Assembly: GCA_024228935.1 (NCBI GenBank)
Contig: JAAESX010000094.1
Location: 62,001 to 126,000, forward strand
Source: Pseudomonadota bacterium
GTDB taxonomy: Bacteria; Myxococcota_A; UBA796; CAJQPC01
DNA: 64,000 nt
Direction of reading: 5' to 3'
Shown here: positions 53,390 through 62,691 of the stretch, piece after piece
How positions within the stretch are numbered: position 1 is the first letter of the stretch
Layout of the letters: each line of letters begins with the position of its first letter
Translations under genes and position numbers: made by a program
The notes under the pieces: model-generated
What the model was told of the DNA's origin: nothing
What the model saw: only the letters and a program-made list of their open reading frames with translations
Database searches by the model: none

Positions 53390-53484
53390 CGTGGACTCCG
53401 TTTCGGGCCCTCAATGTCGTCCGTCTGCCTGTCTCAGTCCATGATGAAGTGAGGGGTTCACTGTCACAGATGGCGAGAGAATGC

Positions 53485-54591
53485 TCAGCCTAGCTTCTCG
53501 ACCTTCCTCATCAGCAGCTCGTCCCGCTCGGTGATCAGGTTCACGAGCAGGCCACTGCGACCGGCTCGCGCCGTCCGTCCGGCCCGGTGCAGGTAGTTGT
53601 CGAGGTCCTGGGGCAGGTGCACGTTGACCACCCGGTCGACCCGCTCGATGTCCAGGCCGCGGCCGCCCAGATCGGTGGCCAGCAGCGCGGGGACCTCGCC
53701 GTTCCGGAACCTCGCCAGGTTGGCGCGTCGCTCGACCCGGTCCATCTCGCCTCGGTAGACGACGTGCTGGATGTCGAGCGTCTCCAGCCACTTGGAGACG
53801 CGGCCGCACTGCTCGCGGGTGTTCGCGAACAGGAGCGTCGGTGTCGTCGCGTCCTGGTCGAACAGGTCGCGCAGTACGTCGAAGCGGCGGCCGTCGGTGA
53901 CCTGCATGTTGCGGGTCCGAAGGGTCGGCACCAGGCGTCGGCTCCCGTCCGTGCGCACATGGATGGGCGGGGAGGCGAAGACGCTGTCGACCGTCGGCTG
54001 GAGCGCGGGGGGAAGGGTGGCGGAGAACATCACGAGCTGGACGTTCTTCGGGCAGGCCGCTGCGATGAGCGTCGCCGTCTTCCGGAACCCGGGATCGAGC
54101 ACCTGGTCGGCCTCGTCGAACACGAGCATGCGGACGTCGTCGAGGCGCAGGGCCTTGGCGGCCAGGAGCTGCATCAGCCGACCGGGTGTCGCGACCAGGA
54201 TCTCGAAGCGGCCGCCGACGTTCTGACGGGCGATCTGCTTCTTCGTGCCGCCGAGGACGGTGCGGACCCGGAGCCGCGTGGTGTGGGTGAGGCCCTTGAA
54301 CACGCGTCCGACCTGCTCGCCGAGTTCCCGCGCCGGGACGACGACCAGCCCACGCGGCCGGCCGGTCTGCTCGACCGGAGAGCCGTTCAGTTCCAGGGAC
54401 TTGAGCTGGTGCAGCATCGGCAGGGCGAACGCCAGCGTCTTGCCGCTGCCCGTCTCCGAGACGCCCACGAGCGAGCGACCCTCGAGCAGATCCGGGATGG
54501 TCCGCGCCTGGATCTCGGTGGGCTCGGTCAGCTTCTGCTCGGTCAGCGTGCCGACGAGGGAGTCCAGCAGCTTGAGGTCGGCGAACGACAT
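53485..54591 (-). CDS. DEAD-box RNA helicase
   Basis: 368 residues, minimal length without C-terminal extension. Q motif EPTEIQARTIP, motif I SETGSGKT, Ia PARELGEQ, Ib TPGRLMQ, II VFDEADQVLD, III FSATLP, V TDLGGRGLD, VI HRAGRTARAG. Unwinds RNA, typically in ribosome assembly or RNA decay. It has no operon partner: the gene upstream is the degraded SRPBCC remnant, 11 bp away. Confidence 0.95.
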   Translation of the reverse strand: MSFADLKLLDSLVGTLTEQKLTEPTEIQARTIPDLLEGRSLVGVSETGSGKTLAFALPMLHQLKSLELNGSPVEQTGRPRGLVVVPARELGEQVGRVFKGLTHTTRLRVRTVLGGTKKQIARQNVGGRFEILVATPGRLMQLLAAKALRLDDVRMLVFDEADQVLDPGFRKTATLIAAACPKNVQLVMFSATLPPALQPTVDSVFASPPIHVRTDGSRRLVPTLRTRNMQVTDGRRFDVLRDLFDQDATTPTLLFANTREQCGRVSKWLETLDIQHVVYRGEMDRVERRANLARFRNGEVPALLATDLGGRGLDIERVDRVVNVHLPQDLDNYLHRAGRTARAGRSGLLVNLITERDELLMRKVEKLG

Positions 54592-54602
54592 GGGAGAGGC
54601 CC

Positions 54603-55211
54603 TCAGGATGAAGAGGTGCGGTACCTATCACCGGCCAGCGTGCGGGCGAGGTCGTCACCCAGCGCGTCGAACTGGACCATGCCCCCGTACAGCAGCGGCC
54701 AGGCCAGGACGGACAGCGGACCGGTGGCCTCGAACACCTGGCGGAGCTCCGAGGTGTCCGGTCCGGTCGACCCGATGACGAACGCGTGCTCGATGCGGCC
54801 GAGCCAGCCGCCGGCGAAGCGTGTCTCGAACAGCAGGCGTCGGCCCGGCTCCATCGACAGGAACACCGGTCGCATGGTGCGCTCGCCCTCGAGCTCGACC
54901 TCCCACCGGCACCCGGGCTCGAACCGGCCGATCGCGCCTGTTGCGAACCGTCCCCAGGTCCTCCATCCCGAGGTGTCCACCAGCACGGACCAGGCCCTGT
55001 CCGCGGGTGCGGTCCGGTAGCTGGACTGGTAGACCTTGCAGGAGTTGTCCCCGCGGAATCGGCCCTCGCCATCGAGGCCCACAGCCCGCCTGGCCCCGGC
55101 CCGCGCTCGAAGAGCGACACGTCGTGGCCGCGGCGGGCGAGCAGCAGGGCCGCGGTCATGCCGGCGGGCCCACCGCCGACGACGGCCACGCGAGCGGGGG
55201 GGCTGCGTCAT
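54603..55211 (-). pseudogene. fused remnant: FAD oxidoreductase N-terminus joined to SRPBCC domain
   Basis: From ATG 55211, MTQPP, then after a frame change at a run of seven C the sequence reads VAVVGGGPAGMTAALLL and HDVSLFERGPGPGGLW, a Rossmann FAD site. After a second frame change GDNSCKVYQSSYRTAPA, typical of the same oxidoreductases, runs directly into AWSVLVDTSGWRTWGRF, the start of an SRPBCC domain that continues to the stop (about 54603-55005). The rest of the oxidoreductase is missing. The SRPBCC part could still be expressed from an internal GTG but has no good start. Confidence 0.65.
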
Positions 55212-55248
55212 CGCGCGATGATGCCCCACATCCTGGAGTGGAGCTGAC

Positions 55249-55671
55249 TTGACCGTTCAGGGCCACTGCTACTGCGGCGAGGTCACGTAGACCGTGTCTC
55301 TCGCCTCCGAGCCCATCTTCACGGCGTACTGCCACTGCGACAGCTGCCGCAGGGCCCACGCGGCGCCGCTCTACCAGGTCGTCTGCGTCGATCGGGCGAG
55401 CTTCGAGATCACGGCGGGGGCCGACCTGGTGCAAGGCTTCCAGAAGCCGGGTGCGCACATCGTTCGGTCGTTCTGCAGAGCGTGCGGGACGCGGGTCCAC
55501 AACACGTTCCCGGGCTGGACCCCAGGGGGACGCACGCCGCTCGTCTTCTTCCCGGCCACGCTCGACGAGGCCACGCAGCGCGGGCTGCCCGAGGTCCTGC
55601 GCCCGACGCGCAACAACCAGCCGCAGGACTGCGTCCTCGACTGGCCATTCCTGGACGCGATGCGCGAGTAG
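55249..55671 (+). pseudogene. GFA-family (glutathione-dependent formaldehyde-activating-like) protein with in-frame amber codon
   Basis: TTG 55249 with a GGAGTGGAG ribosome site starts TVQGHCYCGEVT, the first zinc-Cys pair of the GFA fold. Codon 14 (55288-55290) is TAG where a Tyr (TAC) is expected. The frame then stays open: IFTAYCHCDSCRRAHAAP, SFCRACGTRVHNTFPG, to the stop. With the amber ignored, 140 residues of a complete GFA protein. Initiation at GTG 55294 would lose the CYC pair. GFA proteins bind zinc; few have proven substrates. Confidence 0.75.
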
Positions 55672-55745
55672 GGCCGCCCACCGACCGGGCCAGAGCGCCC
55701 GCGGTCTGTGTGAGGTCACCGTGGGCGATGGCTGGAGCTCCCAGG

Positions 55746-56636
55746 TCAGGTCAGCGCGGCCAGCGTGTCGTGGGCCTCGCGCACGAAATCCTCGACGATC
55801 TGCTCGATCGACGCGACCGAGGTCACCTGCTCGACGCCCTGGCCCGCACTCCAGATGTCGACCCAGCGCTTCGCAGCCCCGGGAGACCGGTCGGGGGTCG
55901 TCCCGTCGGGCACGGTGCTCTTCAGGAAGTTGGCGTGCACGCCGGAGACGGCGTTGGTGTAGACGATGTCCTCGACCCCGGACGCCACGACCAGGTCCTT
56001 GTAGGCGTCGCTGGCCCCGCACTCGGTCGAGGCGATGAAGCGCGTGCCGACGTAGGCGAGCTCGGCGCCCAGCGCGAGTGAGGCGACCAGCTGGCGCCCC
56101 GACGAGATGCACCCAGCCGCGACGATCGGCAGCCCGGTCAGCTCGTGCAGGTGCGGAATGAGCACGTACGGCGAGGTCGTGCCGCCGTGTCCTCCGGCGC
56201 CGGCGCTGACCCCGATGATAGCGTCGACGCCGGCGGATGCGGCCTTCTTCGCATGCCTGGCGCCGATGACGTCGTGCATGACCACCGCTCCGATGGCGTG
56301 GGCGCGCGGCACGGCGGCGGTGGGGTCCCCGTACGAGGTCAGCCAGACGGGGACCTCGAACTCCTCGAGCAGCGCGATGTCCGCCTCTCGGCGCTCGGGG
56401 TCCGAGAGCGCGAGCGTCACGTTCATCGCGAACGGCCGGTCGGTCTTTCGCCGGATCCACTCCAGGTCGGCGCGCAACTTCTCGGGCGTCCTGGCGTTCA
56501 GCGTGGGCATCGAGCCGAGGATGCCGGCCTCGGCGCATGCGACGACCATCTCCTTGTTCGAGATGAGGAACATCGGAGCCGCCACGATGGGGTGACGAAG
56601 GCCGATTCGACGGGAGAGGGGAGTATCGAGTGCCAT
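55746..56636 (-). CDS. nitronate monooxygenase-like FMN enzyme
   Basis: 296 residues from ATG 56636. TIM barrel with the family pattern HPIVAAPMFLISNKE, AGILGSMPTLNARTPE, VSAGAGGHGGTTS (catalytic-type His), LPIVAAGCISSGRQLVASLA, ALGAELAYVGTRFIAS. Oxidises nitronates, or is an FabK-related reductase; the HGG segment fits nitronate monooxygenase. Convergent with the GFA remnant and divergent from the aquaporin gene (37 bp). Confidence 0.9.
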   Translation of the reverse strand: MALDTPLSRRIGLRHPIVAAPMFLISNKEMVVACAEAGILGSMPTLNARTPEKLRADLEWIRRKTDRPFAMNVTLALSDPERREADIALLEEFEVPVWLTSYGDPTAAVPRAHAIGAVVMHDVIGARHAKKAASAGVDAIIGVSAGAGGHGGTTSPYVLIPHLHELTGLPIVAAGCISSGRQLVASLALGAELAYVGTRFIASTECGASDAYKDLVVASGVEDIVYTNAVSGVHANFLKSTVPDGTTPDRSPGAAKRWVDIWSAGQGVEQVTSVASIEQIVEDFVREAHDTLAALT

Positions 56637-56673
56637 GGTGGCGACGTAGCCCCGCACGGGCCCAGGAGTCCAC

Positions 56674-57357
56674 ATGACGTTCCCTCTTCTCCGCAAGGCC
56701 GGCGCCGAAGCCGTCGGGACCTTCGCGCTGGTGTTCGCCGGCTGCGGCGCCATCGTCGTCGAGACGCAGACCGGATCGCTCGGCCATGTCGGCGTCTGCC
56801 TGGTGTTCGGCGCGGTCGTCGGCGTCATGGTTTTCGCGACGGGCCACATCTCCGGGGCCCACTTCAACCCCGCCGTCACGCTGGCCTTCGCGAGCGGCGG
56901 GAACTTCCCGTGGCGCGAGGTCCCGGCCTACATCGGCGCCCAGGTCGGCGCGGCGCTCCTGGCGAGCGCGGGCATCCTGGCGCTCATCGGGAGTGAGGCG
57001 TCCCTGGGGGCCACCCTGCCGAGCGTCGAGGTCGTCCCGGCCCTGGGCATCGAGTTCATCGCCACGTTCTTCCTGATGTTTGTCATCAAGGCGGTCGCGA
57101 CCGACAGTCGGGCCTCGGGCAACGTCGCAGCGCTCGCGATCGGCGGCACCGTGGCGCTCTGTGCCCTGGCGATGGGCCCGCTGACGGGCGCCTCGCTGAA
57201 CCCCGCCCGCAGCCTGGGGCCAGCGCTGGTCTCGGGCGAGCTCGCCTCGCTGTGGATCTACCTGGTCGCTCCGGTGCTCGGAGCCGTCGCGGGCGCGTTC
57301 ACGTACTCGGCGGTCGCGTGCGGTCCGACCGAGGCCCAGGTCAAGGGCTGCTGCTGA
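56674..57357 (+). CDS. aquaporin, MIP family
   Basis: 227 residues, six helices and two half-helices with both NPA motifs (GAHFNPAVTLA and ASLNPARSLGPAL). Ser rather than Asp follows NPAR, which fits water-type channels and not glycerol facilitators. Ends with KGCC. Inner-membrane water or small-solute channel. Convergent with the J-domain-like gene. Confidence 0.93.
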   Translation: MTFPLLRKAGAEAVGTFALVFAGCGAIVVETQTGSLGHVGVCLVFGAVVGVMVFATGHISGAHFNPAVTLAFASGGNFPWREVPAYIGAQVGAALLASAGILALIGSEASLGATLPSVEVVPALGIEFIATFFLMFVIKAVATDSRASGNVAALAIGGTVALCALAMGPLTGASLNPARSLGPALVSGELASLWIYLVAPVLGAVAGAFTYSAVACGPTEAQVKGCC

Positions 57358-57362
57358 GCCGC

Positions 57363-58259
57363 TCAGCGCAGGCGATCCAGGACACGCCGGGCGTCGACGT
57401 GATCCGGTACCTGGGTCAGCAGGCGCTCCAGGCGCGCCTTGGCCCGACGGGGGCGGCCACTCTTGGCTTCGACGACGGGCAGGAAGTACTGCACGTCCAC
57501 GCTGTCCGTGCCCAGCATGTCGGCCATCTCGAGGAGATCCCGGGCCTCGGTCATCCGACCCTCCCGCTCCGTGTCCAGGAAGACGGCCCACCCGAGCCAG
57601 GCGAGCTCGCGGCCGGGCTGTGGAGCGGCCTCACGGGCGGCCTCGAACCACTGCACCGCCCGGCTGAAGCAGCGTGACTCGAGCGCCAGCTTGCCGTTCT
57701 GGAAGAACGTCTCGCGCCGCGCGTCGTCGGGCCAGACGTGCTCGGGCGGTGCCTCCTCGACCTGCAGGAGCTGCGCACCGGCCGCCTCGACGCTCTCGAG
57801 GATGATGGCGACGAGCGCCCGGCCTGCGTCGTCGAGCGCCGGCTCGGTCTCCAGCCGCGCGTACCGGTCGCGTTGTCGGTCGAGCGCTGCCTGGATGACG
57901 GTCTGGTCGGATCCACGCGCGACGCCGACCGTCGTCCAGACATCGGCGGACTCGAGGAGCTTCACCTCGCGCTCGAGACGTCGCAGGACCAGGCTGGTCC
58001 GGTCGGTGGTCGGGACGGCTGGCTGGCGGGGCGCGCGTCGGCTCGGGCTGGGCTGCCCGGCGAGCGCCCGCAGCCGGTAGGCGCGCATGACCGTCAGCGC
58101 CGCGAGCTCGTTCGCCACGTCGTCGACGGGGACCTGGAGCCGATCGAGCAGCCGACCGAGGCTCTCCCAGGATGGCCGCTTCGCCGCGAGGATCCGCCGC
58201 GTCGACTCACTCAGCGGCAGCTCGGAGACCCGGAGCGCCCCGCGGTGCTCGACCAGCAC
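57363..58259 (-). CDS. J-domain-like / TPR signalling protein, N-terminus uncertain
   Basis: 298 residues from GTG 58259. Residues 110-150 (WTTVGVARGSDQTVIQAALD) resemble a degenerate J-domain without HPD. The C-terminal 120 residues are TPR-like (ALESRCFSRAVQWFEAARE). Upstream of the GTG the same frame stays open to the stop of the response regulator gene at 58365 and reads as protein (LEPFGPTLFLAGQGVAKRG, LIRSRLEHVL). So the true start may be a CTG, or the two genes were one, separated by a single TAG. Confidence 0.75.
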   Translation of the reverse strand: MLVEHRGALRVSELPLSESTRRILAAKRPSWESLGRLLDRLQVPVDDVANELAALTVMRAYRLRALAGQPSPSRRAPRQPAVPTTDRTSLVLRRLEREVKLLESADVWTTVGVARGSDQTVIQAALDRQRDRYARLETEPALDDAGRALVAIILESVEAAGAQLLQVEEAPPEHVWPDDARRETFFQNGKLALESRCFSRAVQWFEAAREAAPQPGRELAWLGWAVFLDTEREGRMTEARDLLEMADMLGTDSVDVQYFLPVVEAKSGRPRRAKARLERLLTQVPDHVDARRVLDRLR

Positions 58260-58364
58260 GTGCTCCAGACGCGACCGGATTAGTCCTCGCTTGGCGACAC
58301 CCTGGCCCGCCAGGAACAGCGTGGGTCCGAACGGCTCCAGGGGGCGCGCGGGGACCGCCTGCGG

Positions 58365-58952
58365 CTAGAACCGGATGTCGCCCTCGACGAGCGCCTGATC
58401 GAGCGCGTCCCGGTCGCCTCGGGAGACCGGATCTCCCAGGTACACAGTGGCCAGTGCGGTGGGGCCTCGGCAGACCCGGTCGGTCTCCTTGCGCAGCCAG
58501 AGGCGGCTCAGGAGCTTTAAGGACTCGATGTCCGGCGTCTGGGTCCAACGCTCGGCGGCGGGCTGGGCGTCGCCACGTCGCTCGACGAGCGCCATGAGCG
58601 TCCGGGAGAACTCCAGCAGCTTCGGGAACGGCTTCGGGACGAACAGGTCGATGTCGAGCCCGTCGCCGAATCCGCTCGGCGTCCGGCCTTGGCGGAAGTG
58701 GGCGGAGGCCAACACGACAGGCAGGTCCGGCTCCAGCTTGCGGACCTCCTCGATCAGCTCCAGTCCGCTCGGTCCCGGCATCGAGAGGTCGGTGACGAGC
58801 ACGCTCGGGGCGAGCTGGCGGACCGCCTCCAGCGCGGGCTCCGCGCGCTCGAACGTGCGCACGTCGAAGCCTCCGTACTGCAGCATCTCCTCCAGCACCT
58901 GCCGGATGAAGATCTCGTCGTCGACGACATAGACCAGCGGGCGAGCAGTCAC
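58365..58952 (-). CDS. response regulator with receiver and C-terminal extension
   Basis: 195 residues from a GTG overlapping the stop of the next receiver gene. Receiver at 5-125: VYVVDDEIFIRQVLEE, phospho-Asp in VLVTDLSMPGPSG, Lys in LFVPKPFPKLL. Residues 130-195 (LLSRLWLRKETDR, TALATVYLGDP) form a small domain that ends abruptly at TAG 58365-58367. That domain seems to continue in frame in the next gene. Confidence 0.88.
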   Translation of the reverse strand: MTARPLVYVVDDEIFIRQVLEEMLQYGGFDVRTFERAEPALEAVRQLAPSVLVTDLSMPGPSGLELIEEVRKLEPDLPVVLASAHFRQGRTPSGFGDGLDIDLFVPKPFPKLLEFSRTLMALVERRGDAQPAAERWTQTPDIESLKLLSRLWLRKETDRVCRGPTALATVYLGDPVSRGDRDALDQALVEGDIRF

Positions 58953-59379
58953 TCTGTTCCCGGCTCGTGCACGAGCGCGGCGGTCTGGAACCAGAAGCGC
59001 GTCAGGGACTGGATGGACTCGACGAACTGGTGGAAGCCGACCGGCTTGATCATCACGGCGTTGGCGCCGGCCTGGTAGCAGCTCCGCACCGTGGTCTCCG
59101 ACCACACCTGGGTGAACATGACGATGGGGAGGGCCCCAAGCTCGTGCTCCTGACGCAGGCGCCGCACGACGTCGCGCCCGTCCACGGCGCCCAGGTTCAG
59201 ATCCTGGAGCAGGAGGTGCACCGCTGGCGCGTCGGCGTCCAGGCCGCGACGACACAGGTAGTCCTCCAGCCCTCCGGCTCCGTCGCGGTAGTGGAAGCCC
59301 ATAGGGGAGGCCCGATGCACGCAGCGTGCTGGAGCAGCTCGCGCTCCAGGACGTCGTCGTCGACCAACAACAGGTTCAT
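58949..59379 (-). CDS. stand-alone receiver domain, frameshifted
   Basis: Starts at ATG 59379 with NLLLVDDDVLERELLQHAA. The frame changes near 59310-59325 and continues as FHYRDGAGGLEDYLCRRG, LLLQDLNLGAVDG (phospho-Asp), PIVMFTQVWSE, ANAVMIKPVGFHQF. One base is missing or two are extra. Repaired length about 143 residues, a Rcp1-like single-domain regulator. GTGA-coupled to the response regulator downstream, so the pair probably forms a phosphorelay, perhaps with the degraded kinase at 47442. Confidence 0.75.
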
Positions 59380-59500
59380 CGTTCCCCCTCCCGGCGAGCC
59401 GTCGTCGGGACTTCTTGCCAGGAAGACCGGTACATATGGCGTGATCCCCCTCTAGCTGGTCGATCCCACTCTTGCAGACGGGGCGCACTGGGCTCAACAG

Positions 59501-59959
59501 TCATCGAGGGCTGCTGCTGACCACCGTCCACGCGCCGGCCTCGATCTCCTCGGTCAGCTGCCCTGTGGCCCACCCGGCGTACCCGACGTGATGGGACACG
59601 ATGCCGGTGACCCTGGGAGCGCGCAGCCAGCCAGGTGACGGGAAGGGCCGGTCCGTCGCGCAGTTCGACCAGCGCAGGCCCGAGGCGTCCTCGTAGAGGA
59701 TGAACTGCTCGCCGGTGGCGAGCGGGCCCGGAGCGTCGAGGAACCCGACGGTGCCGAGCTCGCCGTCGTGGAAGCAGATCAGGACCTGGACGCCCTCGAA
59801 CGGCTCGCCGATGCCGGGGTTGCCCTCGATGCGCTCGCCGACGCAGGGCTCGTCCAGGGGCGGGAGCGAGCCCGGGGTTCCGAGGATGGGGTACTCGACG
59901 GGGACGAGGAGCCAGGCCCCGAGGGCCAGGGCCGCAGCCACCGCGGCCGCCCGCTTCAC
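59501..59959 (-). CDS. exported protein of unknown function
   Basis: 152 residues from a GTG overlapping the methyltransferase stop. N-terminal helix (AAAVAAALALGAWLLV) is a signal peptide or anchor. Mature part is beta-rich with three Cys (EPCVGERIEG, LICFHDGELG, WSNCATDR). No family recognised. Last gene of the yebC operon. Confidence 0.75.
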   Translation of the reverse strand: MKRAAAVAAALALGAWLLVPVEYPILGTPGSLPPLDEPCVGERIEGNPGIGEPFEGVQVLICFHDGELGTVGFLDAPGPLATGEQFILYEDASGLRWSNCATDRPFPSPGWLRAPRVTGIVSHHVGYAGWATGQLTEEIEAGAWTVVSSSPR

Positions 59960-60711
59960 GGCTTCGGCGTCCCGACCAGGTAGGTGCCGTGGCCTGGGGT
60001 CTTCGGCATCTTGAAGCGACCGATGTCCCAGTCGTAGCTGTCCAGCCCCTCGGTCAGCTCGCGCAGTTCGTCGGGGTCGTACACCCGCATGCAGCTCGCG
60101 AAGCCGTCCCACACGATCGACGCCGGGATGAGCGGCAGCATGTAGGTCAGCGGCGCCCACAGCCAGTTGTAGGGGCGGACGGTGGGCAGCAGCAGACACA
60201 CGCCGAGCCAGATGCCTGGGAGGCCCAGGAGCTGGATGGCGTCGCGGCCGACGAACTCGTAGATCGCGATGGGCTGGCCGCTGCGGACGGCGTCCTCGAG
60301 GATTCGCCGCGCCTCGGCGGGCTGGAAGTGGTGGAACGCGTTGAAGAGCGTCCGCACGCCATGCAGGTGCTGGGGGACCCGCATCACGTCGACCGGCTCG
60401 GTCTCGAAGGCCAGGCCCGAGGCCGTCAGCGCCGTTCGGTTCGGGAACTTGTCGGTGCAGGTGACGGTGACGTCGTGACCGGCCTCCCGGAGCTCCTTCT
60501 GCATGAGCGCGGCGGGGCCCGCGGCGCCGCTGCACAGGTCGATGATCTGGTTCGACGAGGTCGACGCCAGCGCCTTCGTCAGGCCGGGGAGCGCCCCCTT
60601 CATCATGTCCGTCAGCTCGACGACGCGGCTGATGTACGCGGTCCCCGCGTCCCGAAGCAGCGGCGGGAACCAGTCCTGGTCCCCGAACTCGAACAGGTGC
60701 GCTCGCTTCAC
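59956..60711 (-). CDS. membrane-associated class I methyltransferase-like protein
   Basis: 251 residues from a GTG overlapping the yebC stop. Motif [17 protein letters not shown], then [13 protein letters not shown] and [15 protein letters not shown] (a motif IV-like region). An inserted hydrophobic stretch of about 45 residues ([31 protein letters not shown]) suggests membrane contact or a hydrophobic substrate such as a quinone or lipid. Substrate unknown. Confidence 0.83.
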   Translation of the reverse strand: MKRAHLFEFGDQDWFPPLLRDAGTAYISRVVELTDMMKGALPGLTKALASTSSNQIIDLCSGAAGPAALMQKELREAGHDVTVTCTDKFPNRTALTASGLAFETEPVDVMRVPQHLHGVRTLFNAFHHFQPAEARRILEDAVRSGQPIAIYEFVGRDAIQLLGLPGIWLGVCLLLPTVRPYNWLWAPLTYMLPLIPASIVWDGFASCMRVYDPDELRELTEGLDSYDWDIGRFKMPKTPGHGTYLVGTPKP

Positions 60712-61430
60712 GCGAGGTTGTGGAAGACGTTCTGCACGTCCTCGTCCTGCTCCATCGCGTCGATGAGCTTCAGGACCTCGTCGCCCTGGGCCTCGGGCAG
60801 CTCGACCAGGTTCTTCGGGACCCACTCGGTCTCGGCGCTGATGGTCTTGATGTCACGCTCGTCCAGGGCCGTCTGGAGGTTGTTGAAGTCCGTGAAAGCG
60901 CAGCGAAGGATGGCGATGGCGCCGTGCTCTTCGCTCTCGTCCTGCTCCAGGTCCTCGAGGCCGTGGTCGATGAGGTCCAACTCCAGCTCCTCGAGGTCGA
61001 GGCCCTCGGTCTTGAGCTTGAACGCCCCCATCTGGTCGAACATGAACGCGACGCTGCCGCTGTTGCCCATGTTGCCGCCGTGCTTCTTGAAGGCGAAGCG
61101 CACCGTCGCGACCGTGCGGGTCGGGTTGTCCGTGGCCGTCTCGACCAGAACCGCGATGCCGTGCGGTGCGTAGCCCTCGTAGTTCACGATGGCGTAGTCG
61201 GCGGCGTCGGCGCCCATCGCCTTCTTGATCGCGTTGGCGATCTTGTCCTTGGGCATGTTGACCGAGCGGGCGTTCTGGATCGCTCGCCGCAGAGCCGGGT
61301 TGTAGTCCGGGTTCTCCCCGCCGGCGCGCACCGCGATGGCGATGTCTTTGCCGCAGCGGGTGAAGGCCTTGGCCATGCGGTCCCAGCGGGCGAACATCGT
61401 GTGCTTCCGCTTCTCGAACATGCGACCCAT
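60708..61430 (-). CDS. yebC: YebC/PmpR family protein
   Basis: 240 residues. Start [20 protein letters not shown] is the variant with FExRK seen in some phyla instead of [53 protein letters not shown] and [11 protein letters not shown] are family signatures. The family includes DNA-binding transcription regulators and factors that relieve ribosome stalling at proline stretches. First of three overlapping genes. Confidence 0.93.
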   Translation of the reverse strand: MGRMFEKRKHTMFARWDRMAKAFTRCGKDIAIAVRAGGENPDYNPALRRAIQNARSVNMPKDKIANAIKKAMGADAADYAIVNYEGYAPHGIAVLVETATDNPTRTVATVRFAFKKHGGNMGNSGSVAFMFDQMGAFKLKTEGLDLEELELDLIDHGLEDLEQDESEEHGAIAILRCAFTDFNNLQTALDERDIKTISAETEWVPKNLVELPEAQGDEVLKLIDAMEQDEDVQNVFHNLA

Positions 61431-61467
61431 GGGGTCCTCCTTGGTGGCACCCGTATAAGCAGCCTCG

Positions 61468-62043
61468 ATGAAGAGCGTCACCCGCGACCACGTGTTCTGG
61501 TCCGAGCCGATCAAGGGCTCGCGGTTTCGCGCGTCCATCGTCGGGGTCGAGAGCGAGGACGCCGCGCTGGCCGGCCTCGAAGCCATTCGGCGAGCGGACC
61601 CCGACGCGACCCACCACTGCTGGGCCTTCCGGCTGGCGAGCGGGGGCGTGCGCTGTTCGGACGACGGCGAGCCGAGCGGTACGGCGGGGCGCCCGATCCT
61701 GGCTCGCCTGGAGGGCCGGGACCTGGTCGATGTCCTGGTCGTCGTGAGTCGCTGGTACGGCGGGACGAAGCTCGGCGCGGGAGGGCTGGTCCGGGCCTAT
61801 GGTCGGTGCGCGGGGGACGGCCTGGACGAGGTCGAGCTTCGGGTGTGGGTGCGGCTCGCCGAGCTCACGCTGACCTACGACTACGCCGACGGCGGGGTCG
61901 TGGACCGAATCGTCGGCGAGCGGGACGGGACGACCGAGTACGGCGCGACCATCGTCCGGCGCCTGGTGCTGCCCGAGGACGAGCGAGCGGCGCTGATCGA
62001 CGAGGTGACCGAGGCCACCGCGGGCCGGGTGCTCATCGGCTGA
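61468..62043 (+). CDS. yigZ: YigZ/IMPACT family protein
   Basis: 191 residues. [26 protein letters not shown] and [21 protein letters not shown] are the YigZ/UPF0029 signature. The C-terminal ferredoxin-like domain is present but short. The family is linked to translation control through eIF2-kinase regulation in eukaryotes; the bacterial role is unclear. Divergent from yebC (37 bp). Confidence 0.92.
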   Translation: MKSVTRDHVFWSEPIKGSRFRASIVGVESEDAALAGLEAIRRADPDATHHCWAFRLASGGVRCSDDGEPSGTAGRPILARLEGRDLVDVLVVVSRWYGGTKLGAGGLVRAYGRCAGDGLDEVELRVWVRLAELTLTYDYADGGVVDRIVGERDGTTEYGATIVRRLVLPEDERAALIDEVTEATAGRVLIG

Positions 62044-62060
62044 GGCCCGGTGACTCCGAG

Positions 62061-62675
62061 CTACTCGTCGCCGAAGGTCTCCATCTCGTACAGGACCTCG
62101 CCCTCGACGATGTCGAGCACCCACAGCTGGCCGTACCCGGAGACGTCGGGCACGTCCGTGCTGCCGAGCGCCTCGAAGAAGTCCTCGAGCGTGTAGCTGT
62201 GGCCTCCGTGCAGCAGGGTCTCGCCGCAGTGGTTCGCCAGGATGTGTTCGGCCAGCTCGTCCTCGGGGTCGAGCTCGGTCTGGACCGGCAGGCCGTGGTC
62301 GTCGGCGGTGGGCTGGACGGTGAGCTGGGTGCGCAGCTTCTCGCTCGCGTAGACCGCGACCAGCGGAGCGTCCTCGAGGATGGGGACGAGCGCCTCGGCT
62401 CGGGCCAGGCCTTCCTCGGTCAGGCCAGGGTCGTCGCCCTCGGACTCCTTCTCGGCGTGCCGGACCGCATAGATACGGATGGGGTCGCAGGGCGGGTCCG
62501 TGTCGACCGGCGAGTCCACGGTCGAGTCCGAGTCCTGGGTGTCGGTGTCGGTGTCGCTGTCGGAGCTGTCGGAGCTGTCGTCGGTGTCGTCGACGACCGA
62601 CTCGACGGGCTCGCCCGTGTCGGCGAGCTGCTCGTGGGGCGCGGGGCAGCCGAGGAGGAGAAGGAGCATCGGCAT
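62061..62675 (-). CDS. lipoprotein with histidine phosphatase-like domain and acidic linker
   Basis: 204 residues. Lipobox LLLLGC, a 45-residue SDSDTDTD linker, then a phosphoglycerate-mutase-like domain: [20 protein letters not shown] with catalytic [17 protein letters not shown], and [14 protein letters not shown] with the second His. So an exported phosphatase is likely. Length of the domain (about 140 residues) is near the minimum for the family. Confidence 0.85.
   Translation of the reverse strand: MPMLLLLLGCPAPHEQLADTGEPVESVVDDTDDSSDSSDSDTDTDTQDSDSTVDSPVDTDPPCDPIRIYAVRHAEKESEGDDPGLTEEGLARAEALVPILEDAPLVAVYASEKLRTQLTVQPTADDHGLPVQTELDPEDELAEHILANHCGETLLHGGHSYTLEDFFEALGSTDVPDVSGYGQLWVLDIVEGEVLYEMETFGDE
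62520..62582 (-). repeat. acidic-linker coding repeat
   Basis: gtcggtgtcg and gagctgtcg units coding Ser-Asp and Thr-Asp pairs on the minus strand. Same class as at 43315. Confidence 0.65.
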
Positions 62676-62691
62676 GAACCTACCGCGGACG

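Noticed and set aside
53411..55189. 592-codon minus frame overlapping the DEAD helicase
   Set aside because: Only its first 50 residues are real (the FAD remnant); the rest is an out-of-frame copy of helicase sequence.
55288..58367. Recoding of TAG as sense
   Set aside because: Many intact genes here end in TAG (for example at 3355, 12664, 23463, 26421, 40119), so TAG is an ordinary stop.
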